The notes under the pieces are model-generated. The model did not search any database and was not told the origin of the DNA. It was given only the letters and a program-made list of their open reading frames with translations. A stretch of DNA of 64,000 nt, from contig NC_079312.1 of assembly GCF_029931775.1 (NCBI RefSeq), forward strand, positions 16,499,821-16,563,820, read 5' to 3'. The position numbers and the translations under genes are program-made. The DNA comes from Euleptes europaea. Taxonomy: Eukaryota > Chordata > Lepidosauria > Squamata > Sphaerodactylidae. Shown here one piece after another: positions 11,515-37,315 of the stretch. The number at the start of each line of letters is the position of its first letter. Position 1 is the first letter of the stretch.

Positions 11515-12245
11515 CTAACCAGTGGTGCCTAGTAAAGCAAAAAAAGAAATTAAAAAACAAAACAAAAAACAGAATATCAACTTAGACTTGCAGGGACCTC
11601 TTTCTTCCTCTGCAGGAGCTTTGGTTGTTCCTCTTGTGCTTGAGAGGAATGGAGGCTGGAGGGGGGGGGATCTATTCAGAGGTCTCCTTGACAACAAGCC
11701 TGTTATTCTTTATAAAGTGAAATGTGTTACTGTTGCTTTCAAAAATGAGATACAAATGGGGGGGGGGGAAGGGAATGTTGGGAAATGGAGGAAAAATGTC
11801 ATTTCACTCCGGTCAGTTTTGGGCTCTGGGAGCCCAGAGAGGCCTTATTTGGTGCTCCTGGTGTGAAGAGACGGACTTAAGAAGAGAGCTTGAGGTGGGC
11901 TTTCAAATGCACCCAAAAGTAGGGCAGGAGGGTCTCTCCACGGAAGGAGGCTCCGGAGAACTCGTAGATCAGGGATCCTCGGTCAGCGTCGAAAAAGGCC
12001 ACTTGGCCCCCAGCGTAGTTCAGGCGGACTCGGATCCTCTTGGGCTCCCCGGTCAGGGACAGGGGAAGGTATTGGCCTTCTATGGCAGCCTTGTAGCAGC
12101 CCTCCCACTTCCCCATCTCCCAGATCCCTCCCTTAGGACTAAAGGTGATCCCTCCCTTTCTCCCCACAGACTTTCTGGCCACCCCCACAGCCCATCCTTC
12201 CTCACTTCCCACAAGGACTTCCCAGAAATGGCGGCCTTTTGATGA
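11515..12245 (-). pseudogene. Inverted, 5'-truncated TRIM B30.2 (SPRY) exon with 3' UTR
   Basis: On the minus strand 12245-11877 encodes the C-terminal part of a B30.2 domain, from [18 protein letters not shown] through [20 protein letters not shown] to the end [10 protein letters not shown] and a stop. It closely matches gene B ([23 protein letters not shown]). Homology continues into the 3' UTR (AAAACTGACC..GGAGTG region) to about 11515. The PRY half and all upstream exons are missing, and the sequence right of 12245 is unrelated. The frame itself is open, so the truncation is fairly recent or the piece is a displaced exon. It lies opposite in orientation to genes A, B and C. Confidence 0.85.
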
Positions 12246-13020
12246 CCCAATCAGCAGTAGATGTTTCACACATTTTGGGGGGTCATGTTCAAAAATTCAA
12301 CCCTTTTGGAAATGGATAATTCAATTTGTTAGTGCAGTGCTGGGCTATAATATACCCCTTAATTCAAAAGTTGTTCTGTTGAGTGATATAAAAGCAGAGA
12401 ATGCTTGCATTCAGGCTACAATTGATCTTGCTTCTGTGCAGAGTGGCATTTTCAGATAAACGAATGATCGGCTGTAAATCAGAGTTCGATACAGGGCAGA
12501 GTCTCTGAAACTCACGTCGGTTTCCTGCATGATTGCTTTCAAAGCGTAGAGCTGAACTTGGAATGAATGCAAGTGGAAAAGTGTGTTTGCTTGACGTTAA
12601 GAACCCAAGAAGGGCCCTGCAGGATCAGAAAAGTTGCCCAAAGGATATTTTAGGGCGTATTTCTGTGTTCATAATGGTCAGTTCTTTATCCATTTGCTTT
12701 GGTAGTTTCGAGTTGATTTTAAAAAATCTCCTTTGCCAACTCGCGTCTACTCTGTGAGATAACAGTCTTTGTAATATACAATTTAAACATGTATTACATT
12801 TAAAAAAATACATTTATTTAAAAATATTTTGGGTTAATTTCTTTGAGAATATATTTTTAATAATGAAAAGCAGAATGTATATATTATCAATATAAATAAA
12901 TAAATTGGTGGAATGCAGGTTAAACTCTCTTATAAGAGCACCAGAAGACCCTTGCTGGGTCACAGCATTTAGTCCATCATCCTGAGGCCAACCAGTTTTA
13001 ACTTTTATTTATTTTTAATT
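12246..13020. other. Sequence beyond the B30.2 breakpoint
   Basis: AT-rich sequence unrelated to the TRIM intron expected here. No gene is seen. Confidence 0.4.
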
Positions 13021-13200
13021 CCTCAAGATTTTTACCCTGCCTTTCTGCCTTCATAGGGTCTACTAAGGCGACTAATAAATTAAAATGTACAAATGAAAAC
13101 CTCACCTTAAAAACCATTAAAACAAATACATCATTAAAACAATTTAAATCCAGGCCATAAAATAAATACAAAAGATAAAAACAACAGGTAAAATGTCGGG
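13021..13200 (-). repeat. Old interspersed repeat (LINE-like 3' region)
   Basis: TTTTTACCCTGCCTTTCTGC followed by an A-rich tract with repeated TTAAAACA. This resembles the end of a widespread old vertebrate repeat. The family is not assigned. Confidence 0.3.
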
Positions 13201-13220
13201 GAGGGCCAAGAAACAGGGTA

Positions 13221-13554
13221 CAGGCATACCCCGTTTCATTGACTTCACTTTATTGCACTTCACAGATATTGTGTTTCGAGGCAACGTCAAGGCAAGACCC
13301 TCCATCAGCAAAAAGATTACCACTCGCTGAAGGCTCAGATGATAGTTAGCATTTTTTAAGCAATAAAATGTTTTTAAATTAATGTACATTTTTTGGACAT
13401 AATGCTGTTGCACACTTAATAGACAACAGTATAGTATACACATAACTTTATATTCACTGGGAAACGAAAACATTTGTGTGACTCAATTTATTGAGATATT
13501 CACTTTATCACAGTGGTCCGGAACCCAATATGCAATATTTCCGAGGTATGCTTG
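13221..13554 (+). mobile_element. Tigger1-like MITE (pogo/Tc1-mariner), 334 bp
   Basis: The ends are inverted repeats (CAGGCATACCCCGTTTCATT at the left, CCGAGGTATGCTTG at the right) flanked by TA on both sides (13219-13220 and 13555-13556), the Tc1/mariner target. The interior matches, from memory, the 5' tip joined directly to the 3' end of Tigger1: GACCCTCCATCAGCAAAAAG, GCTGAAGGCTCAGATGATAG, then CACACTTAATAGACAACAGT and CACTGGGAAACGAAAA. The transposase body is missing, so it is an internally deleted, non-autonomous copy. Confidence 0.85.
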
Positions 13555-13556
13555 TA

Positions 13557-14059
13557 CAGAGGCCGATGCCTTCCCCCAATGTTGCCTCCTTGCACTGGTA
13601 TTTGCAGATGGACTGGCCCTGGATGTGGAGATTCTCTTTAGTCACCAAGGCATCAATGGACTTCTCCATGAATCTGTCAAATTCCTATTTGAAGCTGTTC
13701 AGGCTAGGGGCCTAATTTGAAACTTCATTTCCCCCTACCATTTCAAGCACTTCATCTCTACAGTGTTCTAAAGAAACTTAACTCTTTTATAGCAGATGAA
13801 CACTGACGCTCCCCCGTCATACAAGTCATGTTCACAAGTTACAGGGAACGAGCATGTATGTGCGTGCATCTGTTTGTAAGAAACAGCTAATGCATGTTCA
13901 CTATACAAATGAAACTGGGGGCTGGTACCTGGATAAATGAGTTTAAATCAGACATTGAGTTGCACATGGGTTGAACATAACATGAGAATTACTCAATGCC
14001 CATATAGAGAAAAATCAAGCATACACTGTTTGCTATTGTATATGCCTATGAAGGCCTTT
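13557..14059. other. Gap without recognisable features
   Basis: Nothing is supported here. Confidence 0.4.
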
Positions 14060-15110
14060 GAAGAGGGCCAGTGCATCTTTTGATATGGGGTACTGTATAC
14101 AGGGAAAGGCCTGACCTGAAAATAGAGGGGATGCTTATTAAATTTTCAGATGATACTAAATTGGGAGTGGTAGCAAATACAGTAGAAGACAGAGCCAAGA
14201 TGCAGGATGATCTTGACAGGCTGGAGAAATGGGCTAGAACTAATAAAAGGCACTTCAACAAAGACAAATGTAAAGTTCTGCATTTAGGTAGGAAAAATCA
14301 AATGCATAATTATAGGATGGGGGAGACTTATCTTAGCAGTAGTTTGTGTGAAAAGGATCTTGGGGTCTTAGTAGACCAAACACTGAACACGAGTCAGCAG
14401 TCTGATGCGGTAACTAAAAAGGCAAATGCAGTCTTGGGCTGCATCAACAGAAGTATAGTGTCCAGATCACGCGAAGTGATGGTATCGCTTTACTCTGCTC
14501 TGGTTAGACCTCAACTAGACTAGACTACTGTGTTCAGTTTTGGACACCACAATTTAAGAAAGATGTAGACAAGCTGGAACCCGTCCAGAGAAGGGCAACA
14601 AAGATGGTGAGGGGTCTAGAGACCAAGTCCTATGAGGAAAGATTGAAGGAGCTGGTATGTTTAGCCTGAAGAGGAGAAGACTGAGGGGATATGATAACCA
14701 TGTTCAAGTACTTGAAGGGCTGTCAGATAGAGGAGGGTGCCGAGTTGTTTTCTGTTGCTCAAGAAGGTCGGACCAGAACCAACGGGTTTAAATTAAATCA
14801 AAAGAGTTTCCGTCTAGACATTAGGAAGAATTTTCTAACAGAGCGGTTCAGAGTGGAACAGGCTTCCTCGGGAGGTGGTAAGCTCTCCTTCCCTGGAGGT
14901 TTTTAAGAAGAGGTTAGATGGCCATCTGTCAGCAAAGCTGATTCTGTGACCTTAGGCAGATGATGAGAGGGAGGGCATCTTGGCCATCTTCTGGTCACTA
15001 GGGGTGTGGAGGGGGGAAGTAGTTGTGAATTTCCTGCATTGTGCAGGGGGTTGGACTTGATGGCCCTGGTGGTCCCTTCCAACTTTATGATTCTATGATC
15101 TTGTCACAAG
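14060..15110 (+). mobile_element. CR1 LINE, 5'-truncated, with complete 3' end
   Basis: Broken translation gives the C-terminal CR1 reverse transcriptase: [78 protein letters not shown], then after a stop MFKYLKGCQIEEGAELFSV and KLNQKSFRLDIRKNFL. The element ends in the CR1 signature GGTCCCTTCCAACTTTATGA followed by TTCTATGAT at about 15099. At least two frame breaks occur. The last third (from 14783) is duplicated at 57581, where the 43-kb repeat starts. Confidence 0.9.
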
Positions 15111-15146
15111 TTTTCTCCTAGATAGGTTAGGTAGGCCCTGTCCCGG

Positions 15147-15226
15147 ATGAGCCAGACTAGCCCAGTCTCATCAGATCTTGGAAGCTAAGCAGGGTTGGCC
15201 CTGGTTAGTACTTGGATGGGAGACCA
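15147..15226 (+). repeat. 5S-rRNA-derived SINE head
   Basis: TCTCATCAGATCTTGGAAGC, AAGCAGGGTTGGCCCTGGTT and TAGTACTTGGATGGGAGACC are the internal promoter and 3' half of 5S rRNA. The 5S 5' part is degenerate and the sequence continues into a SINE-like body, so this is a SINE and not a 5S gene. Confidence 0.8.
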
Positions 15227-15229
15227 CCA

Positions 15230-15535
15230 CCAAGAAGAAGAAGAGTTGGTTTTTACATTCCGACTTTCTCTGCCACTTAAGGGAGACTCAAACCAGCTTA
15301 CAATTGCCTTCCCCTCCCCACAACAGACACCCTGTGTGGTAGGTGGGGCTGAGAGAGTGTGACTAACCCAAGGAAACCCAGCTGCCTTCGTGTGTAGGAG
15401 CGGGGAAACAAATCTAGTTCACCAGATTAGCCTCTCCTCATTGTGGAGGAGTGGGGAATCAAACTCGGTTCTCCAGATCAGACTCCACTGCTCCAAATCA
15501 CGGCTCTTCACCACTACATCATGCTGCCTCTCCAG
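15230..15535 (-). repeat. tRNA-related squamate repeat
   Basis: The block starts AAGAAGAAGAGTTGGTTTTT and ends with the reverse complement of a tRNA-like head: minus strand GGCAGCATGATGTAGTGGTG, with a B-box like GGTTTGATTCC. Both ends are typical of abundant lizard tRNA SINEs. The duplicate is at 58027-58327. Confidence 0.65.
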
Positions 15536-16044
15536 GGTCATGACACGAAGTGGGCAATGCCAAACCACCTCTGAAGGCCCCTTGCCTTGAAAACTCCACA
15601 GGGCCATGAGTCAGCTGTGCCTTGAGGCAGAAAAAAAATGTGCACGAGAGAGAAGGAAAGTGCATGGGAATTTTTTTCATAATTTCTCCCACAAATCTGC
15701 TCTTTCTTGAGCACCAATAGACCACCCTCCAATGCACGTTGCTCCTCTTTCAAGAGTACACCCACTGATTTTTTGTCTTGTGCTATAGCAATAATTCACA
15801 ATGGGACTGCAACCGTGAATCATCAGTATAAGCTAAGTTCTCTTCTCAAGCCCTGCTCTCTGTGCCCGGGCCTGCAGAGGTGTGGTGGGTGGAGACTACA
15901 GACTGGTTTATGTTTTGCAGAGCTGCTTAAATTTTTTTCGAGAGACTTGGAAGATTCCAGCCACAAAATGGCAGCTTGGTAGGTGGAGCCAGTCACAGAA
16001 TGAAATGGAGGCTGAAGTTGGTTCCCAGTTCCCTATTCACATTT

Positions 16045-16665
16045 CCTAGTTCCTTATTTGTGAGTCCAAAAACAAATATTGGGGGTAATTTTAAAGCTCT
16101 GTACCCTAAAATAAGGCTTGGCCCACCACATATCCTACACCCCCACATTCAAGGGGCCTGGCCCTCCAAGTGTTTCCCGGTCAAATGCCCAATTTTTTTG
16201 CTACCTGCTCCAAAGTGGAGTGCCCTGAGGACAAATGCACTTGCAGAAACGGGGGGGGGGAGAGGGGGAGCTGCACCCCAAAACAATCTGGACCACCACG
16301 AGTCACACATCTCCAGAGTCTGTCCCTTTAAGAAGATATGCAGTGGTGCCTGGTCCAAACACTGGTTCTGGCACCACGAGCTTTTGTTTGGGTTGCTCCA
16401 AGAAGCTTAGATTAAGAAGGTTTGAATAAAAAACTGGAATAGCTGCATTCCAAAATAAGGCACAGACCACCATATAGCCTCGACCCCCACATCCAGGGGT
16501 CTCTGCACACCAAGTGGACCTATGCTGTTTCCTGGTCCATTTGGAGGGCTGAGTCACCTGAATGTGGAAGTGTAGGATATGTGGTGGTCCAAATCTTATT
16601 TTGGGGGTGCAGAGCTTTCAGATTATCCTCAGTGTTTGTGAATAAGGAACTATTGGTGCCAGAGG
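16045..16665. repeat. Compound direct/inverted repeat, ~172-bp period
   Basis: Three direct copies of a roughly 100-bp motif begin near 16095, 16268 and 16439 (cores such as CCCTAAAATAAGGCTTGG and CATTCCAAAATAAGGCACAG). A fourth, inverted copy lies at about 16540-16625. Outer arms also pair: GTTCCTTATTTGTGAG near 16050 with the reverse complement of TGTGAATAAGGAACTA near 16635. No coding potential is apparent. The duplicate is at 58840-59450. Confidence 0.7.
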
Positions 16666-17209
16666 AGAGGTGGGTGTGGTTTCTGAGCTGTTCGGGATGT
16701 GTCTGTGTGAAAATCTAGCTTTAGGAGAGCGCATTAGAAGCACATGGTTCTGCTGGGAGGGGCTCATGGTTGAGTGGGGTGAGTCAGCCGCCTGCTGTTG
16801 TCTGGGGGTACAGCCATAGCTATCCAGGGTTTTGCAGAGTGCACCACAGGTATGATCACCTACCCACTGAGTGGAAATCATGGGTGTGAGCCCAATGCAT
16901 GAAGCTCTTGGCTCTCAAAGGGCAGGTTCATTCCCTTGAGGCTAGGATTTGCTGACCTGGAGAAGCAGATGCAGAGAGAGATTTGGGGAAGAGACATTCA
17001 GGGACTTACCAGAACAGTTCTACTGTGCTATTGTGGAGAGTGAGGGTCTCATGGTTGGAGGGTATCAGTGTGAGGAGGATGGATGTGATACCTTAGAAGG
17101 AACCTCTTCCTTGGGTGATGGACCAATGTCCTCTCAGACTGAGGATACTCTTCTGCTGTTGGGGGGAGGTGGGTTTTGATAGTAGAACCCTCCATTTCTA
17201 TTTAGGGTC

Positions 17210-17740
17210 TGTCATTCTACTCTGTCAACACTACTCCCAGGGGCAGTCATTCCAGGTCCAAACCATGTCTTCTGCTTCCAGGGGCTGTCATTCCCCTGTG
17301 GGGACCCAGGATACTGGCGGAGGTGGGGGATGGGTTGTCAGCCCCAGGCTGGAAAACCTCTGGAGATTTGGGGATGGAGCCTGGGGAGGACAGGGACCTC
17401 TGTGGGGGTACAATGCCATAGAGTGCACCCTTCAAAGCATCCATTTTCTCCAGGGAAACTGATCTCTGTAGTCTTGAGATGAGCAGTAATTCAGGGAGAT
17501 CCCCAGGCCCCATCTGGAGGCTGGCATCCCTGGGCCTCATTCTAGTCTCTGAGCACTTATCCTACTCCCAGGGGCTGTCATTCCACTTGGAGGGCTGTCA
17601 TTCCACTCCTAGAGCAGTGTCGCACGGACTAAAGACCTTCCTTCAAAACCAATTTTGCATTTTCATTGCAACTTCTGCCTGCTGTCTTATATTCCAATGA
17701 GCCAATGCAAGGCAATTGTCATTCCAGGCCCCCATTGTAG
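17210..17740 (+). repeat. Dispersed GGGGCTGTCATTCC motif cluster and a TIR MITE
   Basis: GGGCTGTCATTCC or GGGCAGTCATTCC recurs near 17236, 17281, 17572 and 17592. Between them, 17345-17530 is a copy of a ~200-bp repeat marked by GATTTGGGGATGGAGCC, CAATGCCATAGAGTGC and CTCCAGGGAAACTGATCTCT. Other copies of that repeat are at 26190, 32292 and 34004. Confidence 0.6.
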
Positions 17741-18011
17741 CCAGTGGGCATGCCAGTATCTCCCTTTGGTCCCCTTGGGCAATACTATGTCATTCGTTCC
17801 AGTACATCCCTTCCCAGGCTAGGGAGTGAGCGCTGATCTCTGCCCCAGACCCGGGAAGCATCTCTCTCCGGCGCTAGGAACATCCCATTTCAAAACCTTG
17901 GGATTTTTCAACCCCCTGGGATTCCTTCCATTGGAGGCGGGCGCTTGCAAATACGAGGCCAAAGGAGACGCTACCAAGGTTTGCCTTCCGTCCCAGGCCC
18001 TTTCTCTAGAG

Positions 18012-18297
18012 CAGTGGTTCCCAACCTTTTTTTGACTAGGGACCACTAGGACTTTTTTGTTCGGTGCAGGGACCCCAAGGTTCAAAATAAAAATTCCGGG
18101 AATTTGAAAATAAACTTTAATCATAACTGTTAGTTAAACATTAAACTTAGAATTATATTTGAATATATATATTTTATAATAGAGAACTTTTAATTGAAAA
18201 TATTAATTTATTATGAGTTTATAACTTTGTTTCGCAGACCTTAATTTAGTTCTCGCGGACCCCTGGGGGTCCATGGACCCCTGGTTGGGAACCAGTG
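18012..18297 (+). mobile_element. hAT-like MITE, 286 bp, 8-bp TSD
   Basis: Inverted ends CAGTGGTTCCCAACC and GGTTGGGAACCAGTG are flanked on both sides by CTCTAGAG (18004-18011 and 18298-18305). The 8-bp duplication and CA[G/C]TGG ends indicate the hAT superfamily. It lies about 170 bp upstream of the gene A start codon, in the putative promoter or 5' UTR. Gene B has no copy at the matching place. The same family is at 31178 (inverted). Confidence 0.92.
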
Positions 18298-18305
18298 CTC
18301 TAGAG

Positions 18306-33188
<14,883 letters not shown>

Positions 33189-33560
33189 GACCCTTCTCTT
33201 CACACCAGGAGCATCAATGAGGCCTCTCCGGGCTAAAAAACCCCAAAACTGACTGGAGTAAAAATGGAGACATTTTCCCAACATTCCCTTTTTAAAATTT
33301 GTATCTCATTTCTTAAAGCAACTGTGACACATTTCAGTTCATAAAGAATAACCGGCTTGTTGTCAAGGAGAGCTGTGAATAGTCCGTGTTCCCCCCACCC
33401 CCCTGCCATTCTTCTCCGGCCTCCATTCCTCTCAAGCACAAGAGGAACAACCAAAGACCGCGGAGAGGAAGAAAGAGGCCATAACAAGTTTAAGTTAATA
33501 TTTTGGCCTTTCTCTTTTCTGTGCTTCACTGGGAAGCAGCACCTGTGAGGAAATTGCGTC
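33189..33560 (+). other. Gene A 3' UTR region
   Basis: Conserved with gene B 52175-52540 and with the inverted fragment 11876-11515 (CACACCAGGAGCATCAATGA, AAACTGACTGGAGTAAAA). Gene A has no perfect AATAAA where gene B has one. AAAGAATAACC occupies the place. Confidence 0.6.
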
Positions 33561-34003
33561 TCCCTGTCAAGGCTGCTCCATGCATCGCAGTTGTGGTTCA
33601 GTTATACCACTGGTTGCAAAGATGTTGTTGCTCTTATGATAAAGTTACGTTACCTTGAAAACTGGGCTGCCTTGAATTTTTTATTGGGGGGGGGGAGGGT
33701 ATATTGTGACCGCCGGACAACCACAAGGGTGGTTTCATTTATTGGCTTGAGGCCCCCCCCCCCCAGTGCTCCAGTTGGAAAGAAATTCAGGAGGGGGGTT
33801 TGCATAGCCAGGGTCCTGCTGGGTTAATGGTTTCTATTTCCTGTTTTTTGTGTCTCTCTTCAAATCATGATAAACCCTTTTCATCCACACGGATGTCTCG
33901 CTCTCCTTTAATTGGGTTTCCAACAAACTGGGTGCTCCTACTTTGTTCTCACCACAACCCTGTGAGGGAAGTTGGGCCAAGAGTTACTGAGCTTCATTGC
34001 TGG

Positions 34004-34214
34004 GGTTGCCAGCTGTGGCCTGGGAAATTCCTGGAGATTTTGGGTGCAGAGCTGGGGAGGGTGGGGTTTGTGCAGGAGAGGGACCTGAGGGGGCATAATG
34101 CCATAGAGTCCATCCTCTGAAGCAGCCAGTCTCTCCAGGGGAGGCAATTTCCGTCATCTGCATCTGTAATTCTGGGAGATCTCCAGCGCTCACCTGGAGG
34201 CAGGCAACCCTATA
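34004..34214 (+). repeat. ~200-bp TIR repeat (GGTTGCCAGC family)
   Basis: GGGGTTGCCAGCTGTGGCCT at the left and CCTGGAGGCAGGCAACCCTA at the right. The interior matches the copies at 17345, 26190 and 32292. Confidence 0.72.
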
Positions 34215-34864
34215 CTGAGTAGGGATTTGAACCCAGGCCTCATCAGTTCAAGTCTACCACACTGCACTTCAAAGCACTCAGTCTTTACAATCATACTAAT
34301 GTGTCATCTACAATTCAGGAAGATCTGGTGATAAAGGGACTAAATGAGGTTTAGCGGGGCCTCATCCCACCCCTGCTTGGCCTGCTGGCCACTGAACACC
34401 CACCCTGCCAATCTAATGCACCACCACCTTTACCTGCCTGATTCACTCAGTGGTGAGGGGGGATATGGTGGCTCCCCTTCCCTCCCTCCCCTGCCTGCCC
34501 CCTCCCACTTGCAGTGCTGCTGCCTCCGCCTGCCTGGTTTAGGGGGCCATGGCATAGGGGCAGAAGTGGTCCCCTTTCCTCCTCCCTGCCTCCCACAGAG
34601 TTGGACAATGGGGGGGGTGGCAGCTGCAACTCCACCCACCTACCTGCCAGGCTCACGTAGTGGTGGCACGACTGGGTGAGGGTGGCAGGCCTTCTTCTCT
34701 TCTCCTGCCTGCCTGACGCCACCACTGCTCCTTTCTTCTCCAAACTGACAACCGAGATCTCATAACGTATTACTTGCTCTGAACCTTCAGGGACTTTCTT
34801 TACTGCGCCCCCCCCCCCAATTTTGTAAAAGAGGCGATATATTCCACTCACCTTGTCTCTGCTG

Positions 34865-35316
34865 CCTTTCTCCCAAAGGTGGACCCACAGCAGTTTATAT
34901 CACCCCTCCCTTCCATTTTATCCTCACAACAACCACATTCCCGAGAAAGAGGTTAGGGTGAGGGTGTGTGACTGGCCCAATGCCAACAAGCAAGGATTGG
35001 AACCCGGGCCTCATAGATTCTAAGACCCTCGAACCACTATACCACACAGGCTCCGATAGGTGAGGGAAGTTAACCCCTCTTTGTTTTGTAAAGGAGGGGA
35101 TATTTCCCACCCTCCCTGTCTGTGCTGCTTCCCACCTTCCTGGCTTCTCATGGTTAAACCTTTGATTCCATTGCAAAGAGCAGAATTTCTGGGCCTAATC
35201 TGGGCCAGGATCTTCTGATTCCCTTCATTTTGGGCTCTACAAGTCCTATCAAAATCCAGAGGCTGGTGATGAGTTCTAAGACCCCCAGCTTTATTTTCTG
35301 ATGGACCGATGCAGAG
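34865..35316 (-). repeat. Sauria SINE plus adjoining block, inverted homologue of 7210-7692
   Basis: Minus strand GAGCCTGTGTGGTATAGTGG starts a Sauria SINE ending near 34865 (GGTCCACCTTTGGGAGAAAG). The block 35044-35316 continues the match to 7210-7484. Both lie downstream of a B30.2 exon and its 3' UTR. Confidence 0.75.
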
Positions 35317-36099
35317 GGGTTGGAAGGGCAGGATTGAAGAGTTTCTGTGGCGTCTGGGAGCAGAAAGGAAGTTAATGGAGGGGTCAAAGGAGAAACGTCC
35401 CTTGTTCAGAATGAAGAGAGGTGGGGGATTTTGGCGGTGGAGAGCCGGATAGAAGGGAGGTGGCTTGAGGGGGACGTAGAAAGACCAGAGCAAGCGCAGA
35501 GAAAGTTGCAAGGAGAGAGGTGACCGCAGCAGGACCCAAACTTTGGGGGAAGGGGAAATGCCGGGTTTTTTTTTGTAATGTTGTAAAGGAAGGAGCCTGG
35601 CAAGAAGTTGAAGATGGGGAAAGCAAAGGAGAGAGAAGAGGCAAAGACGAAGCCAAGGCCTCGTCCTCCTTCAACATGGACGGATGAGGATGCTGTCATT
35701 GAATGGGGAGGGGGTGGAATGAGGGCTCTGGGCTGGCACCCATATGCGCAGGATTCTTCAGTATTCTGGCTTTTATTTTTGTCTACATTTACACTGAATT
35801 CCTGCTCATGTGCAATTTCCTTGCCTTGATGCTCTGGGGAGGCCTTTCGTCCACCCACTAACTGAGGCCTTTAAAAAAAGTTGGTACCAGATCAACATAG
35901 TTTTAAAAAAATTAAAATATTTATATCTCCTGCCTATTGCAACAATGTACTTGTTCCCAGATTTATTTTTTAAAAGCAACTCTCTAGCCCTTTTTGTTTC
36001 AGTTATAAAGAGCAATGTGCAGCCAGTCCCATTCGGGGTCGGGGGATTTACACCTTGGTGTTGATTTGGAAATGGGCAGATGCAGGGACATACAAAAAC
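35317..36099. other. Intergenic stretch between genes A and B
   Basis: No gene or recognisable repeat is supported. Confidence 0.4.
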
Positions 36100-36880
36100 A
36101 TAGGACAGTGATTGCCCATAGGAAATGCATGATTGCCCATAGAGAAACAGGGAAACTACACTTGCCAATAGAAAATCCCAAAAACTAAGGACAGCGATTG
36201 CCCATAGGGAATGCATGATTGCCCATAAGGAATACATGATTGCCCATAGAGAAACAGGGAAACTACACTTGCCAATAGAAAATCCCAAACACTAAGGACA
36301 GTGATTGCCTATAGACAATTCATGATTGCCCATAGAGAAAAAGGGAAGCTATGCTTGTCAACAGAAAATCCCAAAAAATAATGACACCTATTGCCCATAG
36401 ACAATACATGATTGCCCATAGGGAATGCATGATTGCCCGCAGAGAATCAGGCAAAACACACTTGCCCATAGAGAATAAGGCAAAACACATTTGCCCATTG
36501 AGACTAAGGGAGACCACACTTGTCCATAGAGAAACTGATAAACTACGCTTGCCAAGAGACAATCCCAAAAACTAAGGACAGCAATTGCCCATAGAGAAAC
36601 AGGGAAACTGCAATTGCCAATAGAGAATCCCAAAAACTAAGGACAGCGATTGCCAATAAATACATGATTGCCCATAGGGAATGCGTGATTGCCCATAGGG
36701 AATCAGGCAAAGCACACTTGCCAATAATCTGAAAACTAGGGACAGCGATTGCCCATAGAGAATTGCCCACAGTGAATGCAGGATTGCCCTTAGGAACTAG
36801 TGGAAACCACACTTGCCAATAGAGAATAATGTACACCACGCTTGCCAATGGAGAATAAGGGAGATCACGCTTACCCATAG
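36100..36880 (+). repeat. GATTGCCCATAG minisatellite, long array
   Basis: Dozens of imperfect units (about 21-35 bp) such as GATTGCCCATAGGGAATGCA, CACTTGCCAATAGAGAAT and CCCAAAAACTAAGGACAGCG. The array is not coding. Open frames in it are repetitive artefacts (SLWAIMHSLWAI). It ends about 430 bp upstream of the gene B start codon. Confidence 0.93.
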
Positions 36881-36884
36881 AGTC

Positions 36885-37160
36885 AACCCATCTCTTGTTG
36901 GGTCTTCCTCTTTTCCTGCTGCCTTCAACTTTCCCTAGCTGGCATGATTGTCTTTTCCAGTGACTCTTGTCTTCTCATCATATGTCCAAAGTACGACAGC
37001 CTCAGTTTAGTCATTTGAGCTTCTAGGGTCAGTTCGGGCTTGATTTGATCTCAAACCCACTGGTTTGTCTTTTTGGCGGTCCAGGGTATACGTAACACTC
37101 TCCTCCAACACCGCACTTCAAAGGAATCGGCTCTCTTCCTCGTCCAGCTCTCACGCCCAT
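36885..37160 (-). mobile_element. LINE reverse-transcriptase C-terminal fragment
   Basis: Minus-strand translation gives pieces such as CWRRVLRIPWTAKKTNQWV, then LTLEAQMTKLRLSYFGHMMR, DSLEKTIM-like and GRPN/QQEMG-like text. This is the region after the RT core in non-LTR elements of the RTE/craniofacial-protein-2-like kind. It is short and frameshifted, and the family is uncertain. Confidence 0.6.
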
Positions 37161-37315
37161 GCACAGAGGAGGGCTGTTTGGGGAGGGACAGCGCCACCTT
37201 CTGGCCGATGTTTCCACACCTGAGAGTGATTTGCAGGAGGGGGCTCGCCCCGTCGCTGCTCCGAAACGCGCGAAAACCAAACCAGTTCCCCTCCTCTTCC
37301 TCCCTCCCGGGAGCC

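Noticed and set aside
15147-15226. Possible 5S rRNA gene
   Set aside because: Only the 3' two-thirds resembles 5S rRNA. It continues into SINE sequence, and a duplicate exists at 57943.
16149-16557. Open frames on both strands near 16.2-16.5 kb and their copies at 58.9-59.3 kb
   Set aside because: They coincide with the direct/inverted repeat units and change frame between the two nearly identical copies through a G-run length difference.
35806-36878. Open frames giving repeated SLWAIMHSLWAI-type peptides
   Set aside because: They are translations of the GATTGCCCATAG minisatellite in several frames, with no conserved start or splice context.
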